Assembly: GCA_023362775.1 (NCBI GenBank)
Contig: JALMGJ010000005.1
Location: 39,923,463-39,987,462 of the forward strand
Origin: Charina bottae
Taxonomy: Eukaryota > Chordata > Lepidosauria > Squamata > Charinaidae
Length of the DNA stretch: 64,000 nt
Direction of reading: 5' to 3'
Shown: piece by piece, positions 51,846 through 63,930 of the stretch
Numbering within the stretch: the first letter of the stretch is position 1
How the letters are laid out: the number at the start of each line of letters is the position of its first letter
The notes under the pieces: model-generated
Database searches by the model: none
The model's input: the letters and a program-made list of their open reading frames with translations, nothing else
Told to the model about the DNA's origin: nothing
Made by a program: the position numbers and the translations under genes

Positions 51846-53379
51846 GACATACTGTCAATATCAAAAATCACAATCTGGGAATACATAGTTCCAATCCATT
51901 TTTCTCCTAGAATACCTTATATCCAATGAGTCCTTGTGCTAAGAGAATATTAGCCAGACTTCATAATACCATTAGCCCCTTCTCCATCAATCAGGCAAAT
52001 AGCAGTAAGTGAGGCTTATCTACTTCAGCCGGACCTTGGCAGAGAGTTCTAAAGCAGAGGGGTTTTTTTAGCCGGGGACTAGATATGCAAAACAAATTGA
52101 TTGTTTGTGTCTAAGTGTTTCTACAACACAATAAAATAGAATTAGTTTAACCCTGTTGGGTCTATTTTGAGTTAAATTTAACTCCATGGATCAGTTGTTC
52201 AAATCAACTGATTCCTTTGGGGGTTCCACTATATTAACATACTCACTGACCAATTAAGCAGCTTCCAAACAGAATCAGCCAGTACATTGGCCATGCTTCT
52301 GAAGCATAATTACAACTGGATTGAAACTGCTATCATTATTTTTCCCGGTTGTAGAGTATAAATAATATCAATATTCTCACTAAGCAAATTTGTAGTGTTG
52401 GTTTTGTTCTTTCATTTTCCTTCCTTCTAATAAACAGATACAATATATGATAGATATATGCAGTTTATATTATTTTAGATTGTAAGAGAGTAAGGATCAG
52501 AACTGAGTTGAACTTCTGTCTCTGCTATAGATTTGCTATCTATCCAGCTCAAACATGAGATAACCAAGTAATTGGATTTAAACTAATAGACTGAAGGCAA
52601 TGGGCCTTGCCAGCTTAAATCCAAGTATTTCACTTCAGGTGGTTCATGGATTGCAGCCTATGGACAAAATAATGTCTCAGTTCATCAGCTCTCCATTCTG
52701 CCCCAAGAACACATCCTGGTGAGAAAACATTGAAGTATAAAGCTTTCAGATTAGAGTAAATGAGCCTCCCTTGTGCTGGTTTATCCATTGTGGCCTCTTG
52801 TTCCTGAAGAAGGCATTCTGGAAGGCATATGGATCTCAGCTGCCTCAAGGGAAGAACTCAGGACACTGGAAAAGCTGTTATTGCTCTTCCCAAGTGCCTT
52901 TCAGGTTTATTTGTGTACCTGTCACTAACAGGCAGGATGGAAATGTTACACGAGGACTCCCCTCTAAATCCCAGCTCACTCACATGTCTAATGAGGCCAC
53001 ATCAACCCTTAAAAATGTTAAGTGCAGTCTCCCACTCTAATGTATGATCTAATGACATACCCAAATACTGGTCCCTCACTACATACTGTATAGGAAGACT
53101 ACTAAAATCATGGTGATGATAATTAAGCATAACTATTATTTATTAATTATTAGTTTATCCATTAAAAAGAAATACCCAACTCCTGAAACTCAGCTATCAG
53201 TAAGAAGACTACTAAAAATATCATGTCTATAACTAAGCAGAAGAAATCATTAAAATAAAAGCACCAATCTGGGGGGGGGGGAATCATTCTTGGAAAGGAA
53301 TGAGGCAGTTGGGAAAATGGTAGGAAATAAAAATGGGAGGTGATTAGCTATCTGTGCAGCACAGGGACAATGAGTCAAT
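51846..53379. other. Unassigned intergenic DNA
   Basis: No gene recognised. Paired ORFs at 52771-53047 on one strand have no motif. Confidence 0.45.
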
Positions 53380-53891
53380 AAAGCAATGATGTCATTTGAG
53401 GAGGAAGTTAATAAAACTTTCTCATTCCCAGCTTCAGTCAGTTTATTGCTTTGTATGATATGAAAGATGCTGACAGTTGAATTCTGATAACCATGAAACA
53501 TGCTGTTGCAGAGAAGGGAAAGTGAAATGTTAAAAGCCTTTTTTTTTGCCTCTTATTATTGTCACCTAGCAGATAGATAACTATAGCAATTAAAGTCTGA
53601 ATGCGATAGCCTTGAATGAATTTCATCGAAGTAACATTAAAAGCAAGAAAACACCAAGAAGCAAAATATCATAATGCTCATTTTTAGGGGACAGCTGAGT
53701 ACCTGCTCCCCTCCAGTCCAGCACTGTTTCTAGAAGGTCAAGAATGAGGTCTTCCTGAGAGCGGCAATTTTTATTTTTTATTTTTTTGGACTTCAATGGG
53801 ATTTAAAAATAAAGGCAACCATTATTCTGGGCTGGCTACTGCAATCCTTTGCCCTAACAAGAGCAGAGGCACAGTCCATGTTCTCCTATTA

Positions 53892-54236
53892 CTCATGTGT
53901 GTGCATGCCGTTGAGTCAATCTTGACTCCTGGTGACCACTTGGACAAGTATGCACAAGTCCCTACAGGTTTTTTGGCAACATTTTGAGACCTGGTTTGCC
54001 GTTGCCTTTTTCCTAGCGGCTGAGAGAAAATGATTGGTCCAAAGTCACCCAGTTGGCTTCTGTGTCTAAGGCAGTGTTTCTCAACCTTAGCAATGCTGGC
54101 TGGGGAATTCTGGGAGTTGAAATCCACACATCTTAAAGTTGCTAAGGTTGAGAAAGACTGGTCTAAGGCAAGACTAGAACTCACAGTCTCCCCATTCTTA
54201 GGCTTGTGTCTTAGCTACTAGATCAAACTGGCTCTC
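53892..54236 (-). mobile_element. tRNA-headed SINE (RTE-tail family), split by a MITE
   Basis: On the minus strand the head 'gagccagtttgatctagtag' and 'gactgtgagttctagtcttg' (B-box region) matches 55021-55254. The tail 'ggagtcaagattgactcaac' resembles the end of the RTE at 45048-45370. Short TSD cctatta at 53885-53891 and 54237-54243. A hAT MITE sits at 54072-54160. Confidence 0.82.
54072..54160. mobile_element. Palindromic hAT-type MITE, perfect 8-bp TSD
   Basis: cagtgtttctcaaccttagc at the left end and its inverted partner ending in gactg. TSD gtctaagg at 54064-54071 and 54161-54168 is perfect. 89 bp long. It lies inside the SINE, so it is younger than that insertion. Confidence 0.95.
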
Positions 54237-55009
54237 CCTATTATCTTTACCAGTACATTTTATTCTCTATTATGTGTTTCTTTCAAAACCAACCAACAAA
54301 AAGATCTTACAGACATTCTGTACATTCTTCGCAGAAATGTTATGGATCCCCCACCCCATCATATTTTCTTGATTGTAAAACAATTTTTGTTTGACCATTT
54401 GTCATAACCACCAGAAAAAAAAATACAACTATACAAAACAGTATCGCAGTATATAATCAATTACTGAAGATTTTACTTATGATTTATTGTCCTGAAAATT
54501 ATTTTGAAATTCCAGGTATTAAATTTAGTCAAATGTAATTATATGCCTTTTTTTAGTATTCATTTACACAGTTTTTGTGTGCTTTTGTGAGCCCATAGTG
54601 CAAACCAGCTACCCTGAGCATATTGTTCTGTTTTTAGCCGTCATTAATGCAATTACTTTTTATGATTCTGGCCAGTTATTCCTCCCATCCAACAGAAGGC
54701 ATAGAAACTTTATAGCAGCTGAGTTTAAAATAGAACAATGAAATGCATAATGCAAAAGATGTTCCACCTAGTCACTGCCACATGTATAGCGGCTAAATTA
54801 TACAGTCTCTCAAAAATTGCATTTTGCATCTGCTCCATTCCTAGTTTCATTAATGCTATGAGAAGGAAATGTGAAATAAGCTTGAGATAGTGATCATATT
54901 CAATTTCATACTTAATCAAAGGCATAAACTTATTCCTTGTAATTGTATTTCAATCTAGCTGGATAGATATCCTAAAGATTCTGGTCATAAAAGTTGTTTA
55001 GCTATAGGT
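54237..55009. other. Single-copy DNA, possible conserved non-coding element
   Basis: No gene recognised. Positions 54590-54930 are A/T-rich, CpG-poor and dense in homeodomain-type ATTA/TAAT words (e.g. GTCATTAATGCAATTAC). Confidence 0.35.
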
Positions 55010-55020
55010 AGATTCAGGGA

Positions 55021-55254
55021 GAGAGCCAGTTTCATGTAGTGGTTAAGACACCAGGCTAGAAACTAGGAGACTGTGAGTTCTAGTCCTGCCTTAGGCACAA
55101 AGCCAGCTGGGTGACCTTGGGCCAGTCACACTCTCTCAGCCCTAGGAAGGAGGCAATGGCAAACCACTTCTGAACAACCTTGCTAAGAAAACTGCAGGGA
55201 CTTGTCCAGGCGGTCTCCAAGAATTGGACATGATTCAACAGATTAAAAAAAAAA
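55021..55254 (+). mobile_element. tRNA-headed SINE with 11-bp TSD
   Basis: Head 'gagccagtttcatgtagtgg' and 'taagacaccaggctagaaac', then 'gtgagttctagtcctgcctt' and a CORE-like 'agctgggtgaccttgggcca'. Poly(A) end at 55244-55254. Perfect TSD agattcaggga at 55010-55020 and 55255-55265. Confidence 0.9.
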
Positions 55255-55265
55255 AGATTCAGGGA

Positions 55266-58190
55266 AGGAAAATACTTAGGGGGGGCTCACATTGCTGGCC
55301 TGAGAGTACCAGTACTTAGAATCAGTTGCTCCCTGTGGGGTCCTGCCTTTATTCTTTCTAGCAAACAAAGCCTTGGAAATATATCATTTCATACAAAAAA
55401 AAAACCTTTAGCAAATAAATAAATGTTCTGATAATAGCTCTTGAGTGGGTAAGCCATATTCCAGTCTCTGCTCTTAAGAAGGTAGAATAAGTGCTTTTAA
55501 AGAAACCTAATTTGGGCTTCAAAATTTTGTCTTAACAAAATGTCCATATTAAGGAAGGTGTTCAGACCTCCTATCTGAAAGAGATGTATTTTTATTTTTT
55601 TTAACCCGTTCAACCATGTCAGATTATGTCAGAAACTGCCTGGACAAGTCGGGAAAACAGCAGCTCATTTAAAAAAGAAGATTCTAGAATTTATGAATTT
55701 GCATGGAGAAATAAAAGGCAATTAGTTTTGACTTAAGATCACATAGAAACTAAGAAAGAAAAAGATCCTAGCTAGATTTTTAACTATTTCTACTCACATA
55801 GCAAAATCTAAAGCATCTTCCCTCTGTGTCATTTTTCTAGATTTTTCAGTTTCTTGGGAATTCCAAATTTTAATCAGAGGCTGGTGAAAGATGGTAAACT
55901 CTACTCCTTTCCAGCCTAAGTAAAGATTTCTGTCCCTTGTTTTTAAAGGGCTAACTCTTTTCTATCTCTAGAGGAGGGAGAGGTTGTTGCAATCTGATTC
56001 TGTACCTGACCTAGAGCCATGTCTCAATCATGGATGTGGATTCTCTCTGCAATGACGGGATGTGTCCTGGGAATGTCCCTTGGTTGAAAGAACTGTATTC
56101 ACAATAGCAGTCTACTTATTTGATCCCAGGAATATCAACTAGGCCTTTAATTTCCATTGCAGCTGGAGCTAGGTTTCTGTAGATTCAAGACCAATATTAC
56201 TGAAATGCATCATACAAGTGAAATTACCATTAAATACTTCCTATAATTATCTCTTTCCTCAGATCTTGATATTTGTGAGATTTCCATTATTTTTCCCAAG
56301 CAGAACCCACTATTCATTCTTTCCAAAATGGTTACAATGCTATTTTTGAAAAGCCTCCTTTTTTCCTTCAGTTAGGTCCCTATGGCCTTTTTTAAAATTA
56401 AGGAAGTATTTTAATACTCTGAGGAATGATATATTGAGTGTGATTTTCTAACCAATTTGATGAGTGTTGAAGGCATGAGTTTGAAAATGATTGCTAATCC
56501 TTAAGGGCTTCAGACTTTCAGTAATATTTTTATATAGTTTTAAAAGATCTGGCATGTTTGCTTTTGGTTGTAATCTCATAAGGAATCTCATAAGTGTATC
56601 TCTTTTCCAAAATGAAGCAATATTCTCTGTACTTGCCACATTCCCATTTCATCTCATTCTGTTCTATTTCCCCTAATGGTATTTCTAATTTTGCATTTGC
56701 AAACACCCTCACTTCCATTTTCATTACAGAACTGGAAAGTCAGGGGTAATAGTCACTAAAACTATAGGAATCATCTTACAATTTCTTTAAAAACAAGCTT
56801 GATCAGGAAGATGCATGAATACTGTTAAATAGGGCTTAGCCATTTGCCTTACACTGGAGACATCCTGCATAAACCTTTGTTTCAGAGTGTAATTTTCTTG
56901 ATTCTATATGTATGACTTTATGGTTATTTCTTAGCATACTAAAAAGCTAGGAGAGTACAGAATATGATCATCTGTAGATGAAGTGTTTTAAAACTAGCAA
57001 CTAACACCTCTCTTCTGAGAGCAGCTGATTAATACAGACATCAACAATTTCTGGCCATCTCTATCAGTCACTAACATTAATAAAGCTGCCAATTTGGGTC
57101 TCAGGGAGGATGACTGTAATAAGTATATCTTTAAAATATTTGCTAACTCTTGTTCTTTGCTTTTGGGAGACCTCTTCAGTATTGCTAATCTCTCTCACTG
57201 TGTTATGTGACTGTAAGTAGAAGCAACATTCAAATTCCATAATGTTATCCAAAAATAGTGACACATCAATGAGAGATGTAATTATATTAAAATGCCTTTT
57301 GTATTTTATCTTTAATTCCTTATTCTTCCTATTTTCCCCTTTCTGCATTCTTACTCTGTTTTTCCTCATTCCAATTCAGTAACTTGAATAAGGCATTAAA
57401 ATTAAATTTTGATTGTCTCTTCCAAGTACCATGTCTACTTGTTTATACCTCTTTTTCTTTTTCTTTTTCTCTCTTTCTCTCTTTCCTTTTTTCCCTTACA
57501 TTGTTGTTTATCTCTTTCCTTTTTTCCCTTACATTTTATTTGAGCAGATATTTTTGTACAAGAGCTTTAAGTACTACATTTTCTGTGCTGCTTGAATTAA
57601 AACTCTGCAGGAGTCCTTTAAAATTCTTACTGCAAAAGCTTATTGAGTTCTTATTGCAAATAAAAACCTTTAGAGTTTTTATTACAAATCCTCAAGATTT
57701 TAAGACCAGCTTGGTTAGTGTTCCCAAAGTTTCTTATTTTTTAAAAAACCTTACTTAATCTGACTCCAAAAGTAAGAAAACTTTTAAAACAAATCATACA
57801 CATTCTTTTTTTAACATTTAAATATTTTATTTGTAAAGTATAACAATTAGAAGATATGAAGTACAACCAAAACTATAACATTGCTAATGTAATAAAAAAT
57901 ACAAAATAGTAATTAATTGACACTTGAAGAAACTAAAGATATATCCATTGAGTATTAACATAGAGCTAGCTCTGTCCTTTAACCATATAGACTATCTATT
58001 GCTCCATCTTCTCAGTTTTAATACAGTATATTATTTCATTACAATAATATTTATATAATATACTTAGATTCTTAATATTTTGTTATTTAGATGCCTTAAT
58101 GAATATAGATAAGTGGATATTCTATCAATATTAAATACAATTTTGGATATTAATGTTACAAATATTATTTAACCTGTTCTTCAAAATTAA
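55266..58190. other. Unassigned A/T-rich intergenic DNA
   Basis: No gene recognised. Positions 57800-58190 are A/T-rich and loosely resemble an L1 3' end on the minus strand, without decisive motif. Confidence 0.4.
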
Positions 58191-58194
58191 ATAT

Positions 58195-58680
58195 AACATT
58201 AGAAATGAATGAGATCCAGAAGGACCCCCAAATCACAGGCCTGTTCCTTCACAGACAGTGCTTGCCCATCCAAGGATAACATTGGTGTTCACAGAGAATC
58301 CTGATGTAGAAACAGCAACTCTGTCTTACCTGGGTTCAGTTTCAGCCTGTTCTCTCCTATCCAGACCCTTACATCCTCTAGGCACCAGGATAGGATATTG
58401 ACAGCATCTCCTTTACAGCCTGGGCTGGCAATATAAATTTCAGTATAATCAGCACACTGATAATACTGCACCACAAACTCTTATATGACCTCTCCCAGTT
58501 GTTTCATATAGATATTAAAGAACATGGGAGGGAGGACTGATTCTTGCGGCACCCCATAGTCACTGGGCCAACTCCATCAAAGTAGGTTGAAACCTTCTTA
58601 CTGAGGAAGAAGAACCACTGCAAAACAGTGCCTCCAATCCTCAATCCCTGTATACATCATCCCCAGCAAGTAGAGCCAAA
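58195..58680 (-). pseudogene. Decayed L2 reverse transcriptase fragment
   Basis: The minus strand encodes a recognisable version of the L2 RT after motif B. The 61-codon ORF (58289-58474) contains YCADYTEIYIASPG where YADDTQLYISIPG is expected, then ENRLKLNPGKTELLFL (compare NRLQLNPSKTEWLW). The catalytic YADD is thus mutated. Motif B region follows at 58520-58560 ('cggcaccccatagtc'). Confidence 0.82.
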
Positions 58681-59351
58681 GGAATCATGGAAAGTGTAGT
58701 TCAACAATATCTGCCGCATGGTAAATTGTAGAAAACTGCAGTAGGAGGATACTTTTTTAAAAAGGTGAATTCGTAGCAAGTGCATCTTGCCTTTAATGTA
58801 TATGCATGTGACCATCTATCTACGGAGACCAAAATGCCTTGCTATGGATAGTCTACCATTGAACATTTTGCGGTTGTTAAAGTTTATTATTGAACAGCGA
58901 TAGCATCAAACAGATTTTTTTTCCTAACTGCTTTTAAATCAGTGGATGAGAGCTGTTGCTGAGTAAATGAGCACAGCATGGAACAGACTAAAGCCTTAAG
59001 CAATGCATAATAGTTTGGGAAGCAGTCTTTGGAAGTGAGAATAGGCTTGTCGCAACAGCAGATCCCTGTCCTGAAATAATGGAAGTAAACTGTTAGATAA
59101 AAGTAAACTGAGCATCACCATGTCATTCTGTTCACAGATCTCTTTCCCAGGTTTCTAAATGGTTGTGAAAGTGTGCTTAATACTCATGGTAGGAACTACA
59201 GGAACTGCTTCTAAACTGTTGTGACTACAACATTTATGATCATTTATTTCCATGGAAAAACTGTGGTTCATCATTTCTTTATGCAAGGAGTATGCTTCTA
59301 AAACAAACAGGCCTTCTCCAGAGAGATGTGGGTTGTAACCTTGGATTAGAT

Positions 59352-59459
59352 CAGTGTTTCTCAACCTCAGCAGCTTTAAGGTGTGTGGACATGCTGGCTG
59401 GGGGAATTCTGGGAGTTGAAGTCCACACATCTTAAAGCTGCTGAAGTTGAGAAACACTG
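59352..59459. mobile_element. Palindromic hAT-type MITE, perfect 8-bp TSD
   Basis: cagtgtttctcaacctcagc to gaaacactg; long imperfect inverted repeat. TSD gattagat at 59344-59351 and 59460-59467 is perfect. 108 bp. Confidence 0.95.
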
Positions 59460-59843
59460 GATTAGATATTAGTTCTGGACTTAGTGTCCTTGGGAACAAA
59501 TGACCTAGTTCATCTTTCCTTCCCTTTTTAAATATTCCCTATTCTAAACTCTTAAAAAAGAAAAGGGTTGTTTACTGAAGCCTTTTCCCCCTACCAAATC
59601 AAACTAGAAAGAAGAGCCTTACATTTTCATAATGATTAAAGAAGAACAATGATCTGACAATGTGGTTCAAACCCAAGCAGCAATGACAAATCATCCCTCA
59701 GAGGAAGTTAGCCTTGATGGGAGTGACAATATGAGGTCAAGGTAGGATAATTATTGTAAAGTCCAGAATTGTCCAGCAGTGTTTCAGAACATTTGGAAAT
59801 GAAACTAGGTATTTGCAGATGTATACCTTTTGTGGGAAATGTG

Positions 59844-60235
59844 TAGGCTGACCATACGTCCCGTTTTGAACGGGACAGTCCAGTTTTTTTAGCATTTTTC
59901 AACCGTCCTGTCGTTTTGATAAAAATCTCAATTTTGTCCCATTTTTTAAACCTGGCAGGAATGGCGCGGAAGGAGGATCCGAGCCGGAGATGCCGATTGG
60001 AGACAGCCTGGAAGAGGAAGCCCTCCCACCTAGCAGCACGTGGCAAAGGAGGGCGGGGTTTGCAGGTGGAAGCCAATCACACAGACAGGGGGTGGGGTTT
60101 GCAGGCGGGAGCCAATCACGCAGAACAGGGGGTGGGGACCCGTCTTTTTCATAAATACGGAATATTACATAAGACCCCATCCCATTTTGCCATCCCAATG
60201 TCCCGTTTTTGTCTCAAGGAAATATGGTCAGCCTA
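59844..60235. mobile_element. hAT-like MITE with TAGGCTGACCATA ends, 8-bp TSD
   Basis: 13-bp terminal inverted repeat taggctgaccata (left end, and reverse complement at 60223-60235). Perfect TSD gaaatgtg at 59836-59843 and 60236-60243. Near the left end 'cccgttttgaacgggac' forms a small hairpin. The interior (59955-60140) holds repeated 'gcgggagccaatcac' units. No transposase. Confidence 0.92.
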
Positions 60236-60243
60236 GAAATGTG

Positions 60244-60954
60244 ATAAATGACAACTGTGCCAAGAAAACAATTTTATTGTGCCAAAATTTTAAAACACTG
60301 AGGCCCAGACAGCTTTGGTTACTGCTTCAATAAAAGAGATCACCTGACGTATTCATGAGGACCTTACAGAAAATGGTGGCATAGTAATGCATGAATTTCA
60401 GCAAACTGCATCTGGGATTCTGGGAGAAGCTATTTCCACTGTAACTGTGTGACATGAGTTACAGTACTCTGGTTCAGCTGATTGACAAGAAGTAGTAGGA
60501 GTAGCCATACCTGAAATAAAAATATAGCAAATATGATTTCCAGTGGACTGTATATCTATAGAGAGATAATGTGTCTGTCTGTCCGTCTGCCTGTCTACCT
60601 ACGTAATAGTACGAGTTCAGTGTATAGTAAAACAGTTCAGTGACTTGCAGAATACCATTTTGAACCTTCTTTATCTTTCCCATTCTTATTCTCTCCCTTT
60701 CCCTCCCTCTTCTCTCCATCTGTCTCTCTCAGGTACTGTATGTCACACCACCGGCCTTTCCATGTATCAATCATTCACAATGCACTTTATAATCAAGCAT
60801 ATAATGATTTTTTTCTCATTGCCCTTACTTTTAGCAGATCTCAGATATGTTTAGAATATAACTTTTTATATATGTGCAAATCTGGAGCTTGCAGAAAATA
60901 TTTTCAATCAATAATTCCTCATACTTTCTCCACCCAAGCCATCCAGGTGCTGGG
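60244..60954. other. Unassigned intergenic DNA
   Basis: No gene recognised. Confidence 0.45.
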
Positions 60955-60959
60955 CACAG

Positions 60960-61012
60960 AGAACATTCGGGGAGATGGGCGGGGATAAAATAAATAAACA
61001 AACAAACAAACA
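60960..61012 (+). repeat. L2 3' tip with (AAAC)n
   Basis: 'ttcggggagatgggcgggga' then taaaataaataaacaaac and AAAC units: terminal tail of an L2 only. Confidence 0.75.
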
Positions 61013-61431
61013 CCAACCAATCGGTGCTCACTTATTCCCTCTCTAGCTGGCCAATCATTGAGTTTCTTGTCCCCAGAGCTTCCAGTGGCCTGTGAATTAA
61101 TAACTGTAACACTTCACAGAAATAAAAGCAAATTGTTGGAATTCACTTTGCATGCATAGACTTTCTGCATCTATAAACCTATTGACCACAAGATCAATAG
61201 GTATAGAGATAATTAGCTGAAGGACTCTGCACTATTTATTAATTTATTTATTTATTTGTCAAACTTATATCACCACCCATCTCCCTCCACGACTCTGGGC
61301 GGTTTACAACAAGATAATAAAACAAAAGGCATAAAAATACATACAATATAAAATTACTAGGTTATAAAACAAGATTAAAATCCAAGAGTAATAAAAAGAT
61401 CTAACTCAATCCAATGTAGGAGAGGGGCTCT

Positions 61432-63316
61432 CTAAGGTATTAGCCATCCCCAAGAGTGACTACTTCTTCCTTGGCCCCAAGCAAGGCGGCAGAACCAAGT
61501 TTTCAGGTTCCTCCAGAAGGTCAGGAGCGAAGGGGCTAATCTCACCTCCGGGGGCAAGTTGTTCCACAGGGCGGGAGCTACTGCAGGGAAGGCATGCCTC
61601 CTGGACCCTGCCAGATGGAACTCTCTTGTAGATGGGGTCCTCAGCATGCCCTCTCTGCATGACCGGGTGGGGTGGGTCGATGTTCTGGGGATGAGGCGGT
61701 CCCTCAGGTAACCTGGTCCCATGCCATGTAGGGCTTTAAAGGTGATAACCAACACCTTGAATTGGACCTGGAAGCAAACTGGTACCCAATGCAGCTCACG
61801 TAATAAAGGTGTTATTTGTGCCGATCTAGGGGCACCAATGATAGCCTGTGCAGCTGCATTCTGGACCAGCTGGAGCTTCCGGATAGTCTTCAAGGGTAGC
61901 CCCATGTAGAGCGCATTACAGTAATCTATATGGTAGATAACAAGGGCATGAGTAGTCACTCATGCCCTTGTTATCTACCATATAGATTACTGTAATCTAT
62001 GGAACAACTCGAAGGGCCTCCCGATCGAGGAACGGGCGTAACTGGCGCACAACACGAAGCTGTGCAAAGGCCCTTCTGGCCATGACTGCCACCTGCTCAT
62101 CGAGCAGGAGTCGTGAGTCCAGGAGGACCCCCAGATTCCGCACCGGATCTGTCTGGGGCAGTGCAACCCCATCCAGAACCAAAGATGATAATGTCCCAGA
62201 CAGGGAAGAGCCATTAATCCACAGTCACTCCATCTTACCAGGGTTCAGCTGAAGCCTGTTGGACCCCATCCAGGCCCCTACAGCCCCCAGGCCCGGAGAA
62301 AGGGCAGACACAGCATCACTTATCTCACCCGGGACAGAGATGTATAACTGAGTATCATCAGCATATTGATGATATCTTATCCCATGGTGGCGGATGATCT
62401 CACCCAGCGGTTTCATGTAGATGTTAAACAGGAGTGGGGAAAGAACCGAAACCTGCGGCACCCCACAAAGGAGGGGTCGAGGGTCGGATTTCCCACTCCC
62501 TATCACCACTGATTGGAACTGGCCCTGGAGGAAGGAGGTGAACCAGCATGAAACCACGCTGCCCACCCCCAACTCCCTGAGCCGACCCAAAAGGATACCA
62601 TGGTTGATGGTATCAAAAGCCGCTGAGAGGTCAAGAAGAGCTAGGATGGATGCACTGCCTCCATCCCGCTCCCGCCAGAGATCATCCATAAGTGCGACCA
62701 ATGCTGTTTCTGTCCCATGTCCAGGCCTGAAACCTGACTGAAAGGGGTCTAGAAAATCCGTTTCATCCAGAATCCTCTGGAGCTGCAACGCCACCACTTT
62801 CTCAACCAGACGAAGGTTATCCAGTACCATAGGGTCCAGCGATGGCTTCCTGAGGAGGGGGTGCACCAATGCCTCCTTAAAGGCAGTTGGAAACACCCCC
62901 TCTCTCAAGGATGCATTAACCATCGCCTGGACCCAGCCACATGTCACCCCCCTAGCTGCTTTCACCAGCCAGGAGGGGCATGGATCTAGATGACAAGTGG
63001 TGGCATTTGCTGTCCGAAGGATCCTGTCCACTTCCTCAGGTCCAACAGGATCAAACCGTTCCCAGATAACCGGGTAAGCGCGTTCCCCTGGTATCTCCCC
63101 AGATTCTGTCTCACGCCTGGAGTCCAACTTGGAACGGATCCGAGCGATTTTGTCCTGCAGATGCATAGCAAACTCCTCCGCACAGCCCTGTAGGTGGGTC
63201 TCAGGACCCACCTTCCCCAAAAGGGACCGAGTGATCTTAAACAGGGCCGTTGGGCGGCATTCTGCGGATGCAATAAGAGCGGAGAAATGTTGACACTTCG
63301 CCGCTCTTACCGCCAC
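61432..63316 (-). pseudogene. L2 reverse transcriptase, broken
   Basis: Three ORF pieces on the minus strand. 62225-63316 (363 codons) covers the linker and RT with motif A LLDLSAAFDTINH, a motif B with GVPQVSVLSP (Gly to Val), and catalytic YADD. It lacks the FRPVSHLPFLGK block, where about 30 bases are deleted (DNLRLVEKVV). 61987-62214 continues after a frame change. 61432-61959 is the C-terminus (HIDYCNALYMGLP, LHWVPVCFQVQFKVL), separated by the palindrome at 61915-61996. No endonuclease remains. Several lesions make it inactive. Confidence 0.9.
61915..61996. repeat. Perfect 82-bp palindrome (39-bp arms, 4-nt loop)
   Basis: Left arm 61915-61953, loop agtc 61954-61957, right arm 61958-61996, no mismatch. 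The left arm is normal L2 sequence (HIDYCNAL region); the right arm is its reverse complement. Confidence 0.96.
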
Positions 63317-63346
63317 AAGGTAGGCCTTAACAGCAGCTCTAGCTTG

Positions 63347-63566
63347 TAACTAGATAACTTTTATCTCCTTTGCTATTTAAAAAAAACTTACTTTGCATGT
63401 CTCCATGTAACATAGCACCTATAGCTCCAGCCTTTCTCAACCTTTTTACCCTGAAGGAATCATTCAAATAATTTTCAGGTCTCAGAGAACCTCTGTCAAA
63501 AATACAAAAACTTCCCAATACAATTCACTTCTAAACAACACAATCCTCATTTTACAATGTTTACAA
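63347..63566. other. Unassigned intergenic DNA
   Basis: Short gap between L2 and MITE, nothing recognised. Confidence 0.5.
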
Positions 63567-63930
63567 CAGAGCTTTCCAAATTGTGTGTCGCGACACAAAA
63601 GTGTGTCACCACACACAGTCTGGTGTGTCGCCACACAACCCAGAAGCGCTGATCAGCATCAGCGCTTCCGGGTTTTCCCGCGGCGACACACCAACGGCGG
63701 CGCGCAAAAATCCGAAAGCACCGCAGTCATGGCGGCGCTTCTGGGTTTTCCCACGGCGACACACAAAAATCCGAAAGCGCCGCAGCCACGGCGGCGTGCA
63801 AAAACTGAAAGCGGCAGCAGCGCTTCCGGGTTTTTGCGCGCTGCCACAACGGCGACACTTCCGGGTTTTCCCATGGCGACACACCAACGGCGGTTGGTGT
63901 GTCGCCGCGGAAAAACTTTGGAAAGCCCTG
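63567..63930. mobile_element. GC-rich hAT-like MITE, copy 3, perfect 8-bp TSD
   Basis: Left end cagagctttccaaattgtg, right end actttggaaagccctg. TSD gtttacaa at 63559-63566 and 63931-63938 is perfect. Contains 'gtgtgtcgcgacac' at the left. The interior holds several imperfect tandem units based on 'cgcttccgggttttcccg' and 'cggcgacacaccaacggcgg', longer than copy 2. ORFs on both strands are composition artefacts. Confidence 0.94.

Larger units (their letters stand above)
61235..63346 (-). mobile_element. 5'-truncated L2-clade LINE with internal palindrome
   Basis: Runs from a TTTA tail and 3' signature (61235-61310, 'cgactctgggcggtttacaa') to a truncation at 63346 in the linker before the RT. 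Closely similar to the L2 at 20437-24927. No TSD found. Confidence 0.92.

Noticed and set aside
54725..57758. Short ORFs in the A/T-rich 54.7-57.8 kb region
   Set aside because: All are below about 125 codons, without motifs, as expected by chance.
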